This document shows positions 41,840 through 50,807 of a stretch of DNA of 64,000 nt, in pieces (position 1 is the first letter of the stretch; each line of letters begins with the position of its first letter). A model generated the notes under the pieces. That model made no database searches, was not told the DNA's origin, and saw nothing but the letters and a program-made list of their open reading frames with translations. A program made the position numbers and the translations under genes. The DNA comes from Zobellella endophytica (GTDB lineage Bacteria > Pseudomonadota > Gammaproteobacteria > Enterobacterales > Aeromonadaceae). The DNA is taken from the NCBI RefSeq assembly GCF_003012775.1, contig NZ_PXYG01000001.1, positions 62,001-126,000 on the forward strand, in the 5' to 3' direction.

Positions 41840-43039
41840 ATGTGTGCAATACACGGTAACAGGGGTGTGGTCTATACCGGACCCGGCAAGGTCGAAGTCC
41901 AGTCCATCGCCTTCCCCGAGCTGTCTCTGGGGAACAGGGCCTGCCACCACGGGGTGATCCTCAAGGTGGTGTCCACCAACATCTGCGGCAGCGACCAGCA
42001 CATGGTGCGCGGCCGTACCACGGCGCCCTCCGGCCTGGTGCTGGGCCACGAGATCACCGGCCAGATCATCGAATGCGGCCGCGACGTGGAATTCCTCAAG
42101 GTGGGCGACATCGTCTCGGTGCCCTTCAACATCGCCTGCGGCCGTTGCCGCAACTGCAAGGAAGGCAAGACCGGCATCTGCCTGAACGTGAACCCGGCCC
42201 GTCCCGGCGCCGCCTACGGCTACGTGGACATGGGCGGTTGGGTCGGCGGCCAGTCCGAATACGTGATGGTGCCCTACGCCGACTTCAACCTGCTGAAGTT
42301 CCCGGACCCCAACCAGGCCCTTGAGAAGATCCGCGACCTCACCCTGCTGTCGGACATCTTCCCCACCGGCTTCCACGGCTGCGTCACCGCCGGCGTCGGT
42401 CCGGGCTCCACCGTCTACATCGCGGGTGCCGGCCCCGTGGGCCTGGCCGCGGCCGCCTCCGCCCAGTTGCTGGGCGCCGCCTGCGTAATTGTCGGCGACA
42501 TGAACCCGGACCGCCTGGCCCAGGCCCGCAGCTTCGGCTGCGAGACCATCGACCTGCGTGAAGACGGCTCCATGGAAGACAAGCTGGAAGCCATCCTGGG
42601 CGAGCGGGAAGTGGACGCCTTCGTCGACTGCGTCGGCTTCGAGGCTCATGCCTGCGGCTGCAACCATGGCAAGGAAGCGCCGGCCACCGTGCTCAACTCG
42701 GCCATGGCACTGACCCGGGCCGGCGGCCAGATCGGCATTCCCGGCCTGTATGTCACCGAGGATCCGGGTGCGGCGGACGAGGCGGCCCGGGAAGGCGCAC
42801 TCAGCATGCGCTTCGGGTTGGGCTGGGCCAAGTCCCACTCCTTCCATACCGGTCAGTGCCCGGTGATGAAATATCACCGCCCCCTGATGCAGGCCATACT
42901 GTTCGATAAGGTCCAGATCGCCAAGGCGGTGAACGTGCAGGTGATCACCCTGGATCAGGCGGTGCAGGGCTACGCCGATTTCGACGGCGGCGTGGCGAAG
43001 AAATTCGTGATAGACCCCCACGGCATGGTCGCGGCCTGA
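41840..43039 (+). CDS. fdhA: Glutathione-independent NAD+ formaldehyde dehydrogenase
   Basis: The product (399 aa) closely follows Pseudomonas putida formaldehyde dehydrogenase: GNRGVVYTGPGKVEVQS, catalytic zinc site STNICGSDQHMVRGR and GHEITG, structural zinc CGRCRNCKEGKTGIC, NAD motif GAGPVGLAAAASAQLLGA. It oxidises formaldehyde to formate in the cytoplasm. ATG 41840 is chosen over ATG 41831 because AGAAGGA sits eight bases before it. It is divergent from betI and upstream of formate dehydrogenase. Confidence 0.95.
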   Translation: MCAIHGNRGVVYTGPGKVEVQSIAFPELSLGNRACHHGVILKVVSTNICGSDQHMVRGRTTAPSGLVLGHEITGQIIECGRDVEFLKVGDIVSVPFNIACGRCRNCKEGKTGICLNVNPARPGAAYGYVDMGGWVGGQSEYVMVPYADFNLLKFPDPNQALEKIRDLTLLSDIFPTGFHGCVTAGVGPGSTVYIAGAGPVGLAAAASAQLLGAACVIVGDMNPDRLAQARSFGCETIDLREDGSMEDKLEAILGEREVDAFVDCVGFEAHACGCNHGKEAPATVLNSAMALTRAGGQIGIPGLYVTEDPGAADEAAREGALSMRFGLGWAKSHSFHTGQCPVMKYHRPLMQAILFDKVQIAKAVNVQVITLDQAVQGYADFDGGVAKKFVIDPHGMVAA

Positions 43040-43042
43040 GCC

Positions 43043-43268
43043 GTAGGGTTCGTTTTAACGGACCGCCCCGGCATCGGCGCCGGGGTTGGTCCGATGCAGG
43101 GTCCACTTCAGTGGACCCTTGTACAGCCGGCGCCGGGGTTGGTCACGATGTAGGGTCCACTTCAGTGGACCATTGTGCAGCCGGCGCCGTGGTTTGGTCA
43201 CGATGTAGGGTCCACTTCAGTGGACCATTGTGCAACCGGCGCCGTGATTTGGTCGACTGAAGTCGACC
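43043..43268. repeat. REP array between fdhA and fdsG (about 55-bp period)
   Basis: Starts with GTAG then GGTTCGTTTTAACGGACC (43043), followed by three units of GGTCCACTTCAGTGGACC (from 43096, 43150, 43205; spacing 54-55 bp) with a spacer carrying CCGGCGCCG, and ends with an inverted GGTCGACTGAAGTCGACC (43251-43268). Two stem types are joined in one array. Confidence 0.88.
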
Positions 43269-43365
43269 CTTACAAGGTCCGCCGCAGGGCCTGTTACAAG
43301 GGACCACCCGATACCGCGGAGCGGGCCCTCCGCCTGACGTTTACTCGATATAACAGGTTGATACT

Positions 43366-43857
43366 ATGGAAGATAAGCAAACAGCAATGGACCACACCCT
43401 TGAGCAACTGGTCGGCTCCCTCAAACACAAACCCGGCGCCCTGTTGCCTATCTTGCACAGTATCCAGGACCATTTCGGCTATATTCCCGACGCCGCCACC
43501 CCCATCATCGTTCGCGAGCTGCGCATCACCGCCGCCGACGTACACGGGGTGGTGAGCTTCTACCATTACTTCCGCACCGAACAACCGGGCCGGCACGTGG
43601 TGGAAATCTGCCGCGCCGAGGCCTGCCAGGCCCGCGGCGCCCGCGAGCTGGAGCGCCATGCCAAGGCCAGCCTGGGCATCGACTACCACCAGACCACCCC
43701 CGGCCGCGACATCACCCTGAAGGCGGTGTACTGCCTCGGCAACTGCGCCTGCGGCCCCTCGGTGCGGGTGGGCAAGCAGATCAAGGCGCGCATGACCCCG
43801 GCCCGGTTCGACGCCCTGGTAAACGAACTGACCACCTACAAACTGGAGCTGAACTGA
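43366..43857 (+). CDS. fdsG: NAD+-dependent formate dehydrogenase, gamma subunit (NuoE-like)
   Basis: The product (163 aa) is a 2Fe-2S thioredoxin-like subunit: ICRAEACQARG and VYCLGNCACGPSV give the four cysteine ligands. First gene of fdsGBA; overlaps fdsB by one base (TGATG). The complex couples formate oxidation to NADH in the cytoplasm. Confidence 0.94.
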   Translation: MEDKQTAMDHTLEQLVGSLKHKPGALLPILHSIQDHFGYIPDAATPIIVRELRITAADVHGVVSFYHYFRTEQPGRHVVEICRAEACQARGARELERHAKASLGIDYHQTTPGRDITLKAVYCLGNCACGPSVRVGKQIKARMTPARFDALVNELTTYKLELN

Positions 43858-45398
43858 TGAGCCTGCGCATCTTCGTTCCCTACGAGACCACGGCCCTGTC
43901 GCTCGGCGCCGAGGACGTGGCGACCCTGATCCGGCGCGAGGCCGATGCCCGCGGCCTCGACATCGAGCTGGTCCGCAACGGCTCCCGCGGCCTGTGCTGG
44001 CTGGAGCCCCTGGTGGAGGTGGACGACGGCCGCGGCCGCCGCGCCTTCGGCCCGGTGGCGCCGGAAAACGTGGCCTCGCTGTTCGAGCGCGGCTTTGGCG
44101 ACGACCATCCCCTGGCCCTGGGGCCGACCGGGGAGATCCCCTACCTCAAGCGCCAGCAACGGGTGACCTTCGCCCGCATCGGCGTCACCGATCCGGTGTC
44201 GCTGGCGGACTACCGGGCGCTGGGCGGTTTCGACGGCCTGGAAAAAGCGATCCACCGCACGCCCCAGCAACTGGTGGACACGGTCAAGGCCTCGGGCCTG
44301 CGCGGCCGGGGCGGGGCGGCCTTTCCCACCGGCATCAAGTGGCAGACGGTGCTGGACGCCAGGGGCGCGCAGAAATACATCGTCTGCAACGCCGACGAGG
44401 GCGACTCCGGCACCTTCGCCGACCGGCTGGTGATGGAGTCCGATCCCTACATGCTGATCGAGGGCATGATCATCGCCGGGCTCGCCGTGGGCGCCACCCA
44501 GGGCTATATCTACCTGCGCGAGGAATACCCCCTGGCCGATGAGCTGCTCAATATCGCCATCGAGCGGGCCCGGACGGCCGGCTACCTGGGTGAGGACATC
44601 CTGGGCAGTGGCTGCGCCTTCGAACTGGAAGTACGGCTCGGCGCCGGCGCCTACATCTGCGGCGAGGAAACCTCCCTGCTCGAGAGCCTGGAAGGCAAGC
44701 GCGGCATGGTGCGCGCCAAGCCGCCGCTGCCGGCCATCGTCGGCCTGTTCGGCCAGCCCACGGTGGTGAACAACGTGCTGAGCTTCGCCGCCGTGCCCTC
44801 CATCCTGAGCGAGGGACCCGAGCATTACGCCAGTTTCGGCTATGAGCGCTCCAAGGGCACCCTGCCGTTCCAGCTGGCCGGCAACCTCAAACGCGGCGGC
44901 CTGGTGGAGCTGGCCTTCGGCCACCGCCTGCGTGAACTGATAGAAGACTTCGGCGGCGGCACCGAGAGTGGCCGGCCGGTACGGGCGGTGCAGGTGGGCG
45001 GGCCGCTCGGTGCCTACCTGGCGCCCGGGCAGTTCGACACCCTGCTCGACTACGAGGCCTTTGCCACCATCGGCGCCGTGCTCGGCCACGGCGGGGTGGT
45101 GGTGTTCGACGAGTCCGTGAATATGGCCGAGCAGGCCCGTTTTTCCATGGAATTCTGCGTCGAGGAGTCCTGCGGCAAATGCACCCCCTGCCGCATCGGC
45201 GCCGTGCGCGGGGTGGAGGTGATCGACCGTATCGTCGCCAACGACCGGCGCGAGGCCAACCTGGCCCTGTTGGAGGATTTGTGCGACACCATGATGCAGG
45301 GCTCGCTCTGCGCCATGGGCGGCATGACGCCCTTCCCGGTCAAGAGTGCATTGCAGTATTTTCCCGAAGATTTCCACCGCCAGGGAGGCGAAGGCTGA
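43857..45398 (+). CDS. fdsB: NAD+-dependent formate dehydrogenase, beta subunit (NuoF-like, FMN)
   Basis: The product (513 aa) has an N-terminal thioredoxin-like part, an FMN/NADH site (GLRGRGGAAFPTGIKW; CNADEGDSGTFADR; GAYICGEETSLLESLEG) and a 4Fe-4S site (ESCGKCTPCRIG ... C). It passes electrons to NAD+. One-base overlaps with both neighbours indicate tight coupling. Confidence 0.95.
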   Translation: MSLRIFVPYETTALSLGAEDVATLIRREADARGLDIELVRNGSRGLCWLEPLVEVDDGRGRRAFGPVAPENVASLFERGFGDDHPLALGPTGEIPYLKRQQRVTFARIGVTDPVSLADYRALGGFDGLEKAIHRTPQQLVDTVKASGLRGRGGAAFPTGIKWQTVLDARGAQKYIVCNADEGDSGTFADRLVMESDPYMLIEGMIIAGLAVGATQGYIYLREEYPLADELLNIAIERARTAGYLGEDILGSGCAFELEVRLGAGAYICGEETSLLESLEGKRGMVRAKPPLPAIVGLFGQPTVVNNVLSFAAVPSILSEGPEHYASFGYERSKGTLPFQLAGNLKRGGLVELAFGHRLRELIEDFGGGTESGRPVRAVQVGGPLGAYLAPGQFDTLLDYEAFATIGAVLGHGGVVVFDESVNMAEQARFSMEFCVEESCGKCTPCRIGAVRGVEVIDRIVANDRREANLALLEDLCDTMMQGSLCAMGGMTPFPVKSALQYFPEDFHRQGGEG

Positions 45399-48247
45399 TG
45401 GTTGAGCATTTTTATCCCGAAAAAGACCTGGGTACCCCGGCCGTCGAGTCGGCCACCCTGGTCACCCTGAACATCGACGGCGTCGAGGTGGCGGTGCCCG
45501 AGGGCACCTCGGTGATGCGCGCCGCCGCCCTGGTGGACATCAACATCCCCAAACTGTGCGCCACCGACAGCCTGGAGGCCTTCGGCTCCTGCCGGCTGTG
45601 CACGGTCGAGATCGAAGGCCGGCGCGGCTTTCACGCCTCCTGCACCACGCCGGTGGCCGAGGGCATGGTGGTGCGCAGCCAGAGCCAGGCCCTGGCCAAG
45701 CTGCGCCGCAACATCATGGAGCTCTATATCTCCGATCACCCGCTCGACTGCCTGACCTGCCCGGCCAACGGCGACTGCGAGCTGCAGGACATGGCGGGCG
45801 ACGTGGGCCTGCGCGAGGTGCGTTACGGCTTTGCCGGCGAGAACCACCTGTCGTTGGGCAAGGATGAGTCCAACCCTTATTTCACCTTCGACGCCAGCAA
45901 GTGCATCCTCTGCTCCCGCTGCGTGCGTGCCTGCGGCGAGGTGCAGGGCACCTTCGCCCTCACCATCCAGGGCCGGGGCTTCGACTCCCAGGTGTCCACC
46001 GGCAAGCACAGCGACTTTATCGGCTCCGACTGCGTGTCCTGCGGTGCCTGCGTGCAGGCCTGCCCCACCGCCACCCTCACCGAAAAGTCGGTGATCGAGC
46101 AGGGCCAACCCGAGCACAGCGTGATCACCACCTGCGCCTACTGTGGCGTGGGCTGCTCCTTCAAGGCGGAGATGAAGGGCGACCAGCTGGTGCGCATGAC
46201 CCCCTGGAAGGGCGGCCAGGCCAACCACGGCCACTCCTGCGTCAAGGGTCGCTTCGCCTTCGGCTACGCCACCCATAAGGACCGGCTGACCACGCCGATG
46301 ATCCGCGACCATATCGACCAGCCCTGGCGGGAGGTGAACTGGGACGAAGCCATCGGCTTCGCCGCCCGGCGCCTGCGCGAAGTTCAGGCCAGGCACGGTC
46401 GCCACAGCGTGGGCGGCATTACCTCTTCCCGCTGCACCAACGAAGAAACCTACCTGGTGCAGAAGCTGGTGCGGGCGGCGCTCGGCAACAACAACACCGA
46501 CACCTGCGCCCGGGTGTGTCACAGCCCCACCGGCTACGGCCTCAAGATGACCCTGGGCGAGTCGGCGGGCACCCAGGACTTCGATTCGGTGCTCAAGGCC
46601 GACTGCATCCTGGTGATCGGCGCCAACCCGACCGATGCCCACCCGGTGTTCGGTTCCCTGCTGCGCAAGCGGCTGCGCCAGGGCGCCCGGTTGATTGTGG
46701 CGGATCCGCGCTACATCGACCTGCTCGACAGCCCCCATACCGGAGCGGCCATCCACCTGCCGATCCGTCCGGGCACCAACGTGGCGCTGGTCAACGCCCT
46801 GGCCCACGTGATCGTCACCGCCGGGCTGGAAGACCACGACTTTATCGCCGGCCGCTGTGCCCCCGAGGAATACCAGGCCTGGCGCGAGTTCATCCTGGAT
46901 CCGCGTCATGCCCCCGAGGCGATGGCGGACATCATCGGCGTGCCCGCCCGGCGCATCCGCGAGGCGGCGCTGCTCTATGCCAGCGCCGGCAACGGCGCCA
47001 TCTACTACGGCCTGGGGGTCACCGAGCACAGCCAGGGCTCGACCACCGTTATGGGCATCGCCAACCTGGCCCTGGCCACCGGCAATATCGGCCGGCCCGG
47101 GGTGGGGGTGAACCCGCTGCGCGGCCAGAACAACGTACAGGGCTCCTGCGACATGGGCTCCTTCCCCCACGAGTTGCCCGGCTACCAACCGGTGAACGAC
47201 GCCGCCGTACGCGGACGCTTCGAGTCCGCCTGGGGCGCGACCCTGGATCCCGAGCCGGGCCTGCGCATTCCGCGCATGTTCGACGCCGCCATCGAGGGCC
47301 GCTTCAAGGCCATGTATGTGCAGGGGGAGGACATCGCCCAGTCGGATCCCAACACCCAGCACGTGGAGGCGGCGCTGCGCTCGCTGGAACTGCTTATCGT
47401 GCAGGATATTTTCCTCAACGAAACCGCCAAGTTCGCCCATGTGATCCTGCCCGGCGCCACCTTCCTCGAGAAGAACGGCACCTTCACCAACGCCGAGCGG
47501 CGCATCAACCGGGTGCGCAAGGTGATGACCCCCCTGGCGGGCAAGGAGGACTGGCAAGTGACCATGGACCTGTCCAACGCCCTGGGCTACCCCATGCATT
47601 ACGATCACCCCTCCGAGATCATGGATGAGATCGCCGCCCTGACCCCGTCCTTCACCGGGGTCAGCTACGACAAGCTGGAGCGGCTGGGCAGCATCCAGTG
47701 GCCCTGCAACGCCGAGCATCCCGAGGGCATGCCGGTGATGCACGAAGAGCAGTTCCCCATCGGCCAGGCGCGGATGGTGGTGACCGAGTTCATTCCCACC
47801 ACCGAGCAGGTGAGCGAGCGCTATCCGCTGCTGCTGACCACGGGGCGGATCCTCAGCCACTACAACGTGGGCGCCCAGACCCGACGCACCGACAACAACG
47901 TGTGGCACGACGAGGACGTGCTGGAAATACACCCCCACGACGCCGCCACCCGTGGCATCGCGGACGGCCAGCCGGTGAGCATCGACAGCCGCACCGGGCG
48001 TACCGTGCTGCGGGCGCAGCACAGCACCCGGATGCAGCCGGGGGTGGTGTACACCACCTTCCACTTCCCGCACAGCGGGGCCAACGTGATCACCACCGAC
48101 AACTCGGACTGGGCCACCAACTGCCCGGAATACAAGGTGACGGCGGTGCAGGTGACGCCCGAGGCGCCCCAGGCGCTGTCGGACTGGCAGCAACGCTTCT
48201 ACGACTTCAATCGGGAGCAGCTGGCCCATGCCGGGCAGGGAGACTGA
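45398..48247 (+). CDS. fdsA: NAD+-dependent formate dehydrogenase, alpha catalytic subunit
   Basis: The product (949 aa) binds Mo-bis-MGD. In order: 2Fe-2S (CATDSLEAFGSCRLC), Cys/His 4Fe-4S (HPLDCLTCPANGDC), two ferredoxin clusters (CILCSRCVRAC; CVSCGACVQACP), an N-terminal catalytic-domain cluster (CAYCGVGC), and the active site CARVCHSPTG with Cys374 ligating molybdenum and His next to it. Start ATG 45398 overlaps the fdsB stop; a longer frame reaches into fdsB. Confidence 0.96.
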   Translation: MVEHFYPEKDLGTPAVESATLVTLNIDGVEVAVPEGTSVMRAAALVDINIPKLCATDSLEAFGSCRLCTVEIEGRRGFHASCTTPVAEGMVVRSQSQALAKLRRNIMELYISDHPLDCLTCPANGDCELQDMAGDVGLREVRYGFAGENHLSLGKDESNPYFTFDASKCILCSRCVRACGEVQGTFALTIQGRGFDSQVSTGKHSDFIGSDCVSCGACVQACPTATLTEKSVIEQGQPEHSVITTCAYCGVGCSFKAEMKGDQLVRMTPWKGGQANHGHSCVKGRFAFGYATHKDRLTTPMIRDHIDQPWREVNWDEAIGFAARRLREVQARHGRHSVGGITSSRCTNEETYLVQKLVRAALGNNNTDTCARVCHSPTGYGLKMTLGESAGTQDFDSVLKADCILVIGANPTDAHPVFGSLLRKRLRQGARLIVADPRYIDLLDSPHTGAAIHLPIRPGTNVALVNALAHVIVTAGLEDHDFIAGRCAPEEYQAWREFILDPRHAPEAMADIIGVPARRIREAALLYASAGNGAIYYGLGVTEHSQGSTTVMGIANLALATGNIGRPGVGVNPLRGQNNVQGSCDMGSFPHELPGYQPVNDAAVRGRFESAWGATLDPEPGLRIPRMFDAAIEGRFKAMYVQGEDIAQSDPNTQHVEAALRSLELLIVQDIFLNETAKFAHVILPGATFLEKNGTFTNAERRINRVRKVMTPLAGKEDWQVTMDLSNALGYPMHYDHPSEIMDEIAALTPSFTGVSYDKLERLGSIQWPCNAEHPEGMPVMHEEQFPIGQARMVVTEFIPTTEQVSERYPLLLTTGRILSHYNVGAQTRRTDNNVWHDEDVLEIHPHDAATRGIADGQPVSIDSRTGRTVLRAQHSTRMQPGVVYTTFHFPHSGANVITTDNSDWATNCPEYKVTAVQVTPEAPQALSDWQQRFYDFNREQLAHAGQGD

Positions 48248-48260
48248 GGAGGACGAGCCC

Positions 48261-49052
48261 ATGGCACAAGGTAAACCAAAAGCCTCGGCTCCCGAACCCG
48301 GCCTGGTGGCAGCCCGAGTGGGCCGCCTCAGTGGTGGCCAGGGCCAGGACTGGGTGGCGGAAGAGGTGCCGGTGGCCCTGGTGTACAACGGCATCTCCCA
48401 CGCGGTGATGATGGCAAGCCCTCTGGATCTGGAGGACTTTGCCTTAGGGTTCAGCCTCACCGAGGGCATCGTCGAGCGGCCGGGGCAGGTCTACGGGGTG
48501 GAGGTGAAAGCCGACCCCAGGGGCCTGCGGCTGGAGATAGAGCTGGCGGCCGAGTGTTTCTTCCGGCTCAAGGCCCGCCGGCGCAGCCTGAGTGGGCGCA
48601 CCGGCTGTGGCCTGTGCGGCACCGAATCCCTGGCCGAGGCGGTGGCGCCGGTGTGCGCCGTCAGCCCCGGCCCGGTGCCGGAGCGGGCGGTCATCGACCG
48701 CGCCTTTGCCGAGCTTCGCCACCAGCAGCCGCTGCATTACCAGAGCGGCGCCACCCACGCGGCGGCGGGGTTCGACGGGGAGGGTAACTTGCTGGCGGCG
48801 CGGGAAGACGTGGGCCGGCACAACGCCCTCGACAAACTGGTGGGCGCCCTGGCGCGCCTCCAGGTCACACCGGCTTTCGTGATCGTCACCAGCCGGGCCA
48901 GCTATGAAATGGTGCACAAGTGCGCCGTGCTCGGCGCCGCCACCCTGGTGGCGGTGTCGGCCCCCACCTCGCTCGCCATCGACCAGGCCCGCGCCGCCGG
49001 GCTCAACCTTATCGGCTTCGCCCGCCACGGCGACGGCGTTATCTATACCTGA
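48261..49052 (+). CDS. fdhD: Formate dehydrogenase sulfurtransferase FdhD (FdsC)
   Basis: The product (263 aa) activates the FdsA molybdenum site by sulfur transfer. The CxxC is in TGCGLCGTES (Cys116, Cys119). The conserved REDVGRHNALDKLVGAL and VTSRASYEMVHKCA blocks are present. AGGAGG lies upstream of ATG 48261. No fdsD gene follows in the sequence; REP DNA begins within 33 bp. Confidence 0.95.
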   Translation: MAQGKPKASAPEPGLVAARVGRLSGGQGQDWVAEEVPVALVYNGISHAVMMASPLDLEDFALGFSLTEGIVERPGQVYGVEVKADPRGLRLEIELAAECFFRLKARRRSLSGRTGCGLCGTESLAEAVAPVCAVSPGPVPERAVIDRAFAELRHQQPLHYQSGATHAAAGFDGEGNLLAAREDVGRHNALDKLVGALARLQVTPAFVIVTSRASYEMVHKCAVLGAATLVAVSAPTSLAIDQARAAGLNLIGFARHGDGVIYT

Positions 49053-49084
49053 CCGGGACATGCCGATATCGCCCGGCATGTCTT

Positions 49085-49341
49085 GTAGGGTCGATTTCAA
49101 TCGACCAACATCAACACCGCGCCGGGTTTTGGTCGAATAAATTCGACCCTCAGACACCTCCATCCGTAGGGTCGATTTCAATCGACCAACATCAGCACCG
49201 CCGCCGGGTTTTGGTCGAATCAATTCGACCCTTGACACCTCCATCCGTAGATACTCGATTTCAATCGACCAACATCAGCACCGCCGCCGGGTTTTGGTCG
49301 AATAAATTCGACCCTACAGACACCTCCATCCGTAGGGTCGA
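49085..49341. repeat. REP array downstream of fdhD (81-bp period)
   Basis: Three units each carry GTAG plus GGTCGATTTCAATCGACC (49085, 49166; altered at 49247) and an inverted GGTCGAATAAATTCGACC (49131, 49296; GGTCGAATCAATTCGACC at 49213). The linker includes GACACCTCCATCC. A half-palindrome GTAGGGTCGA at 49332 ends the array, 19 bp from the pchP stop. Confidence 0.88.
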
Positions 49342-49359
49342 ACTGCCTGTGAAGGCGGC

Positions 49360-50424
49360 TTACTGGTGGTGGATATCGTCGGGTTTGACAATAATCCAGT
49401 TCTTGTCCGCGTCGGCCGGCAGCCCCAGTCTGGCCTGGGTGGCGGCGGCGTCCTTCGCCCAGCCGGTGATGTGCTGGGTGTACTTGCCCTTGCGGTCCAC
49501 CCACAGCCGGATGCCGCCCTTGTCCACGTCGGTGGCATTCAGCAGCATGTAGCCGTCGGAGCCGGAGGTGTCGCCGGCCACCAGCACCGGTTTGCGCCAC
49601 TGATCGATCCAACCGATGATGCTGCCGAGCTTGCCTTCGTACCAGGTCATGGGGTTCATCAGGTAGGGGGTCAGTTCGAGCGGCAGGTTGGCCTCGGGCT
49701 CGTATTCCCCGGCCTTGATCTGCAGGCGGGAGCTGGTCAGCTCGCCGGTTTCCCGGTTTTTCAGCAGCATGTTCACCCCGATAACGTTCTCCGGCTTGAC
49801 GTTGTAACCGTATTTGGGGTCGCTCGCGATCATGCGCACGATTTCCTCGCTGGCCGCCGTCATCACATACACCTCGATGCCGTTTTCCTGCAGCCGGTTG
49901 TAGAGCTGCTGCATGCCGGCGAAGATCTTCGGCGGCGTGACATGGCCCTCGACCACCTGGTCGCCGTCGTAATACTGGATGGGGATGGGCTCGCCATGGG
50001 CCATGACCTCGTCCACGTAGCCCTTGAGCTCGGCCAGGGTGAAGCCGGAGAAGATCTGGGCCACCCAGGGGTAGCACACCAGGTCGTCGATCTCGCACAG
50101 GCGGTAGTAGTAACTGTTCAGGCTTTCCTGGTGCTCCGCCGTGTCCTTGAAGGGAATGAGCTTGAGAGACGCGTCCATGGTCTCCCGGGTCAGCAGGCCT
50201 TTCATCTCCAGGTAGGGCAGCAGGGATTCTTCGATATCAAACTGATAACTGGTGTTGTCCATGTCGAACACCGCGTAGGCCCCCTGGTTGGTGTTGGCGG
50301 CGATCATGGCGTCGAGCTGGCGGGCGGCGTCCTGGGGCCAGTGGCTCAGGGTGGTTTCGGCCTGGGCGAAGAGGCCGGCGCTTGCCAGTAATGCACCGTA
50401 AATACAATGACTTATCCTTATCAT
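49360..50424 (-). CDS. pchP: Phosphorylcholine phosphatase, HAD family (PchP-like)
   Basis: The product (354 aa) has a signal peptide cut after AQA (about residue 22) and the HAD nucleophile motif DMDNT (Asp54, Asp56), as in Pseudomonas PchP. Later motifs [10 protein letters not shown] and [15 protein letters not shown] supply motif II/III residues. It would release choline from phosphorylcholine in the periplasm, feeding BetT/BetA. The name is by sequence and context; other HAD phosphatases are possible. Confidence 0.85.
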   Translation of the reverse strand: MIRISHCIYGALLASAGLFAQAETTLSHWPQDAARQLDAMIAANTNQGAYAVFDMDNTSYQFDIEESLLPYLEMKGLLTRETMDASLKLIPFKDTAEHQESLNSYYYRLCEIDDLVCYPWVAQIFSGFTLAELKGYVDEVMAHGEPIPIQYYDGDQVVEGHVTPPKIFAGMQQLYNRLQENGIEVYVMTAASEEIVRMIASDPKYGYNVKPENVIGVNMLLKNRETGELTSSRLQIKAGEYEPEANLPLELTPYLMNPMTWYEGKLGSIIGWIDQWRKPVLVAGDTSGSDGYMLLNATDVDKGGIRLWVDRKGKYTQHITGWAKDAAATQARLGLPADADKNWIIVKPDDIHHQ

Positions 50425-50585
50425 CGGGTTCTCCTTAGAGTGGGTTGGCCGGGCTCACTGGCCCGGACAAAACAGCCTAGGAGCGAAAATCGGACGAGAT
50501 ATGTCTCCAAACGACCCCTATTTATCTTTTTATGACAATCCTCTTTCGAGCCCTATTTTGGCTAGGGGACGAAGTTTTTTGGTGT

Positions 50586-50599
50586 CATGTCGCATTCAG
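50586..50599. promoter_or_regulatory. Candidate GbdR-type site upstream of pchP
   Basis: CATGTCGCATTCAG is identical to 56752-56765 ahead of the BCCT transporter. A second GTCGCA occurs 21 bp further on (50589 and 50610), the spacing expected for AraC-family half-sites. GbdR is encoded nearby; assignment is inference. Confidence 0.45.
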
Positions 50600-50659
50600 G
50601 CATTTTTCGGTCGCACCCATGGTGCAATGATGGAAGCATCGTCTTACATTTAGGGTTAA

Positions 50660-50673
50660 TTGAACGTTCAATA
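50660..50673. promoter_or_regulatory. BetI operator, second copy
   Basis: The ATTGAACGTTCAAT palindrome is identical, with flanking bases, to the operator ahead of betI. It lies 135 bp upstream of the BCCT-like membrane protein gene and 236 bp from divergent pchP. Confidence 0.82.
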
Positions 50674-50807
50674 AAAAAGTCACCGGCAACAGGTGAACGA
50701 CAAGCCTCCCCAGAGGGGCGACAACCATAACAAGGAATGGTGGATGGTCATGGTGCTAACGCACGACACATTACGAGTGATGGAACCAATACAAGAGGAA
50801 TGTATCC

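Noticed and set aside
45050..48469. A 1139-codon minus-strand open frame opposite fdsA and fdhD
   Set aside because: It is a GC-rich shadow of well-supported genes, with low-complexity Gly/His/Ala content and no domain.
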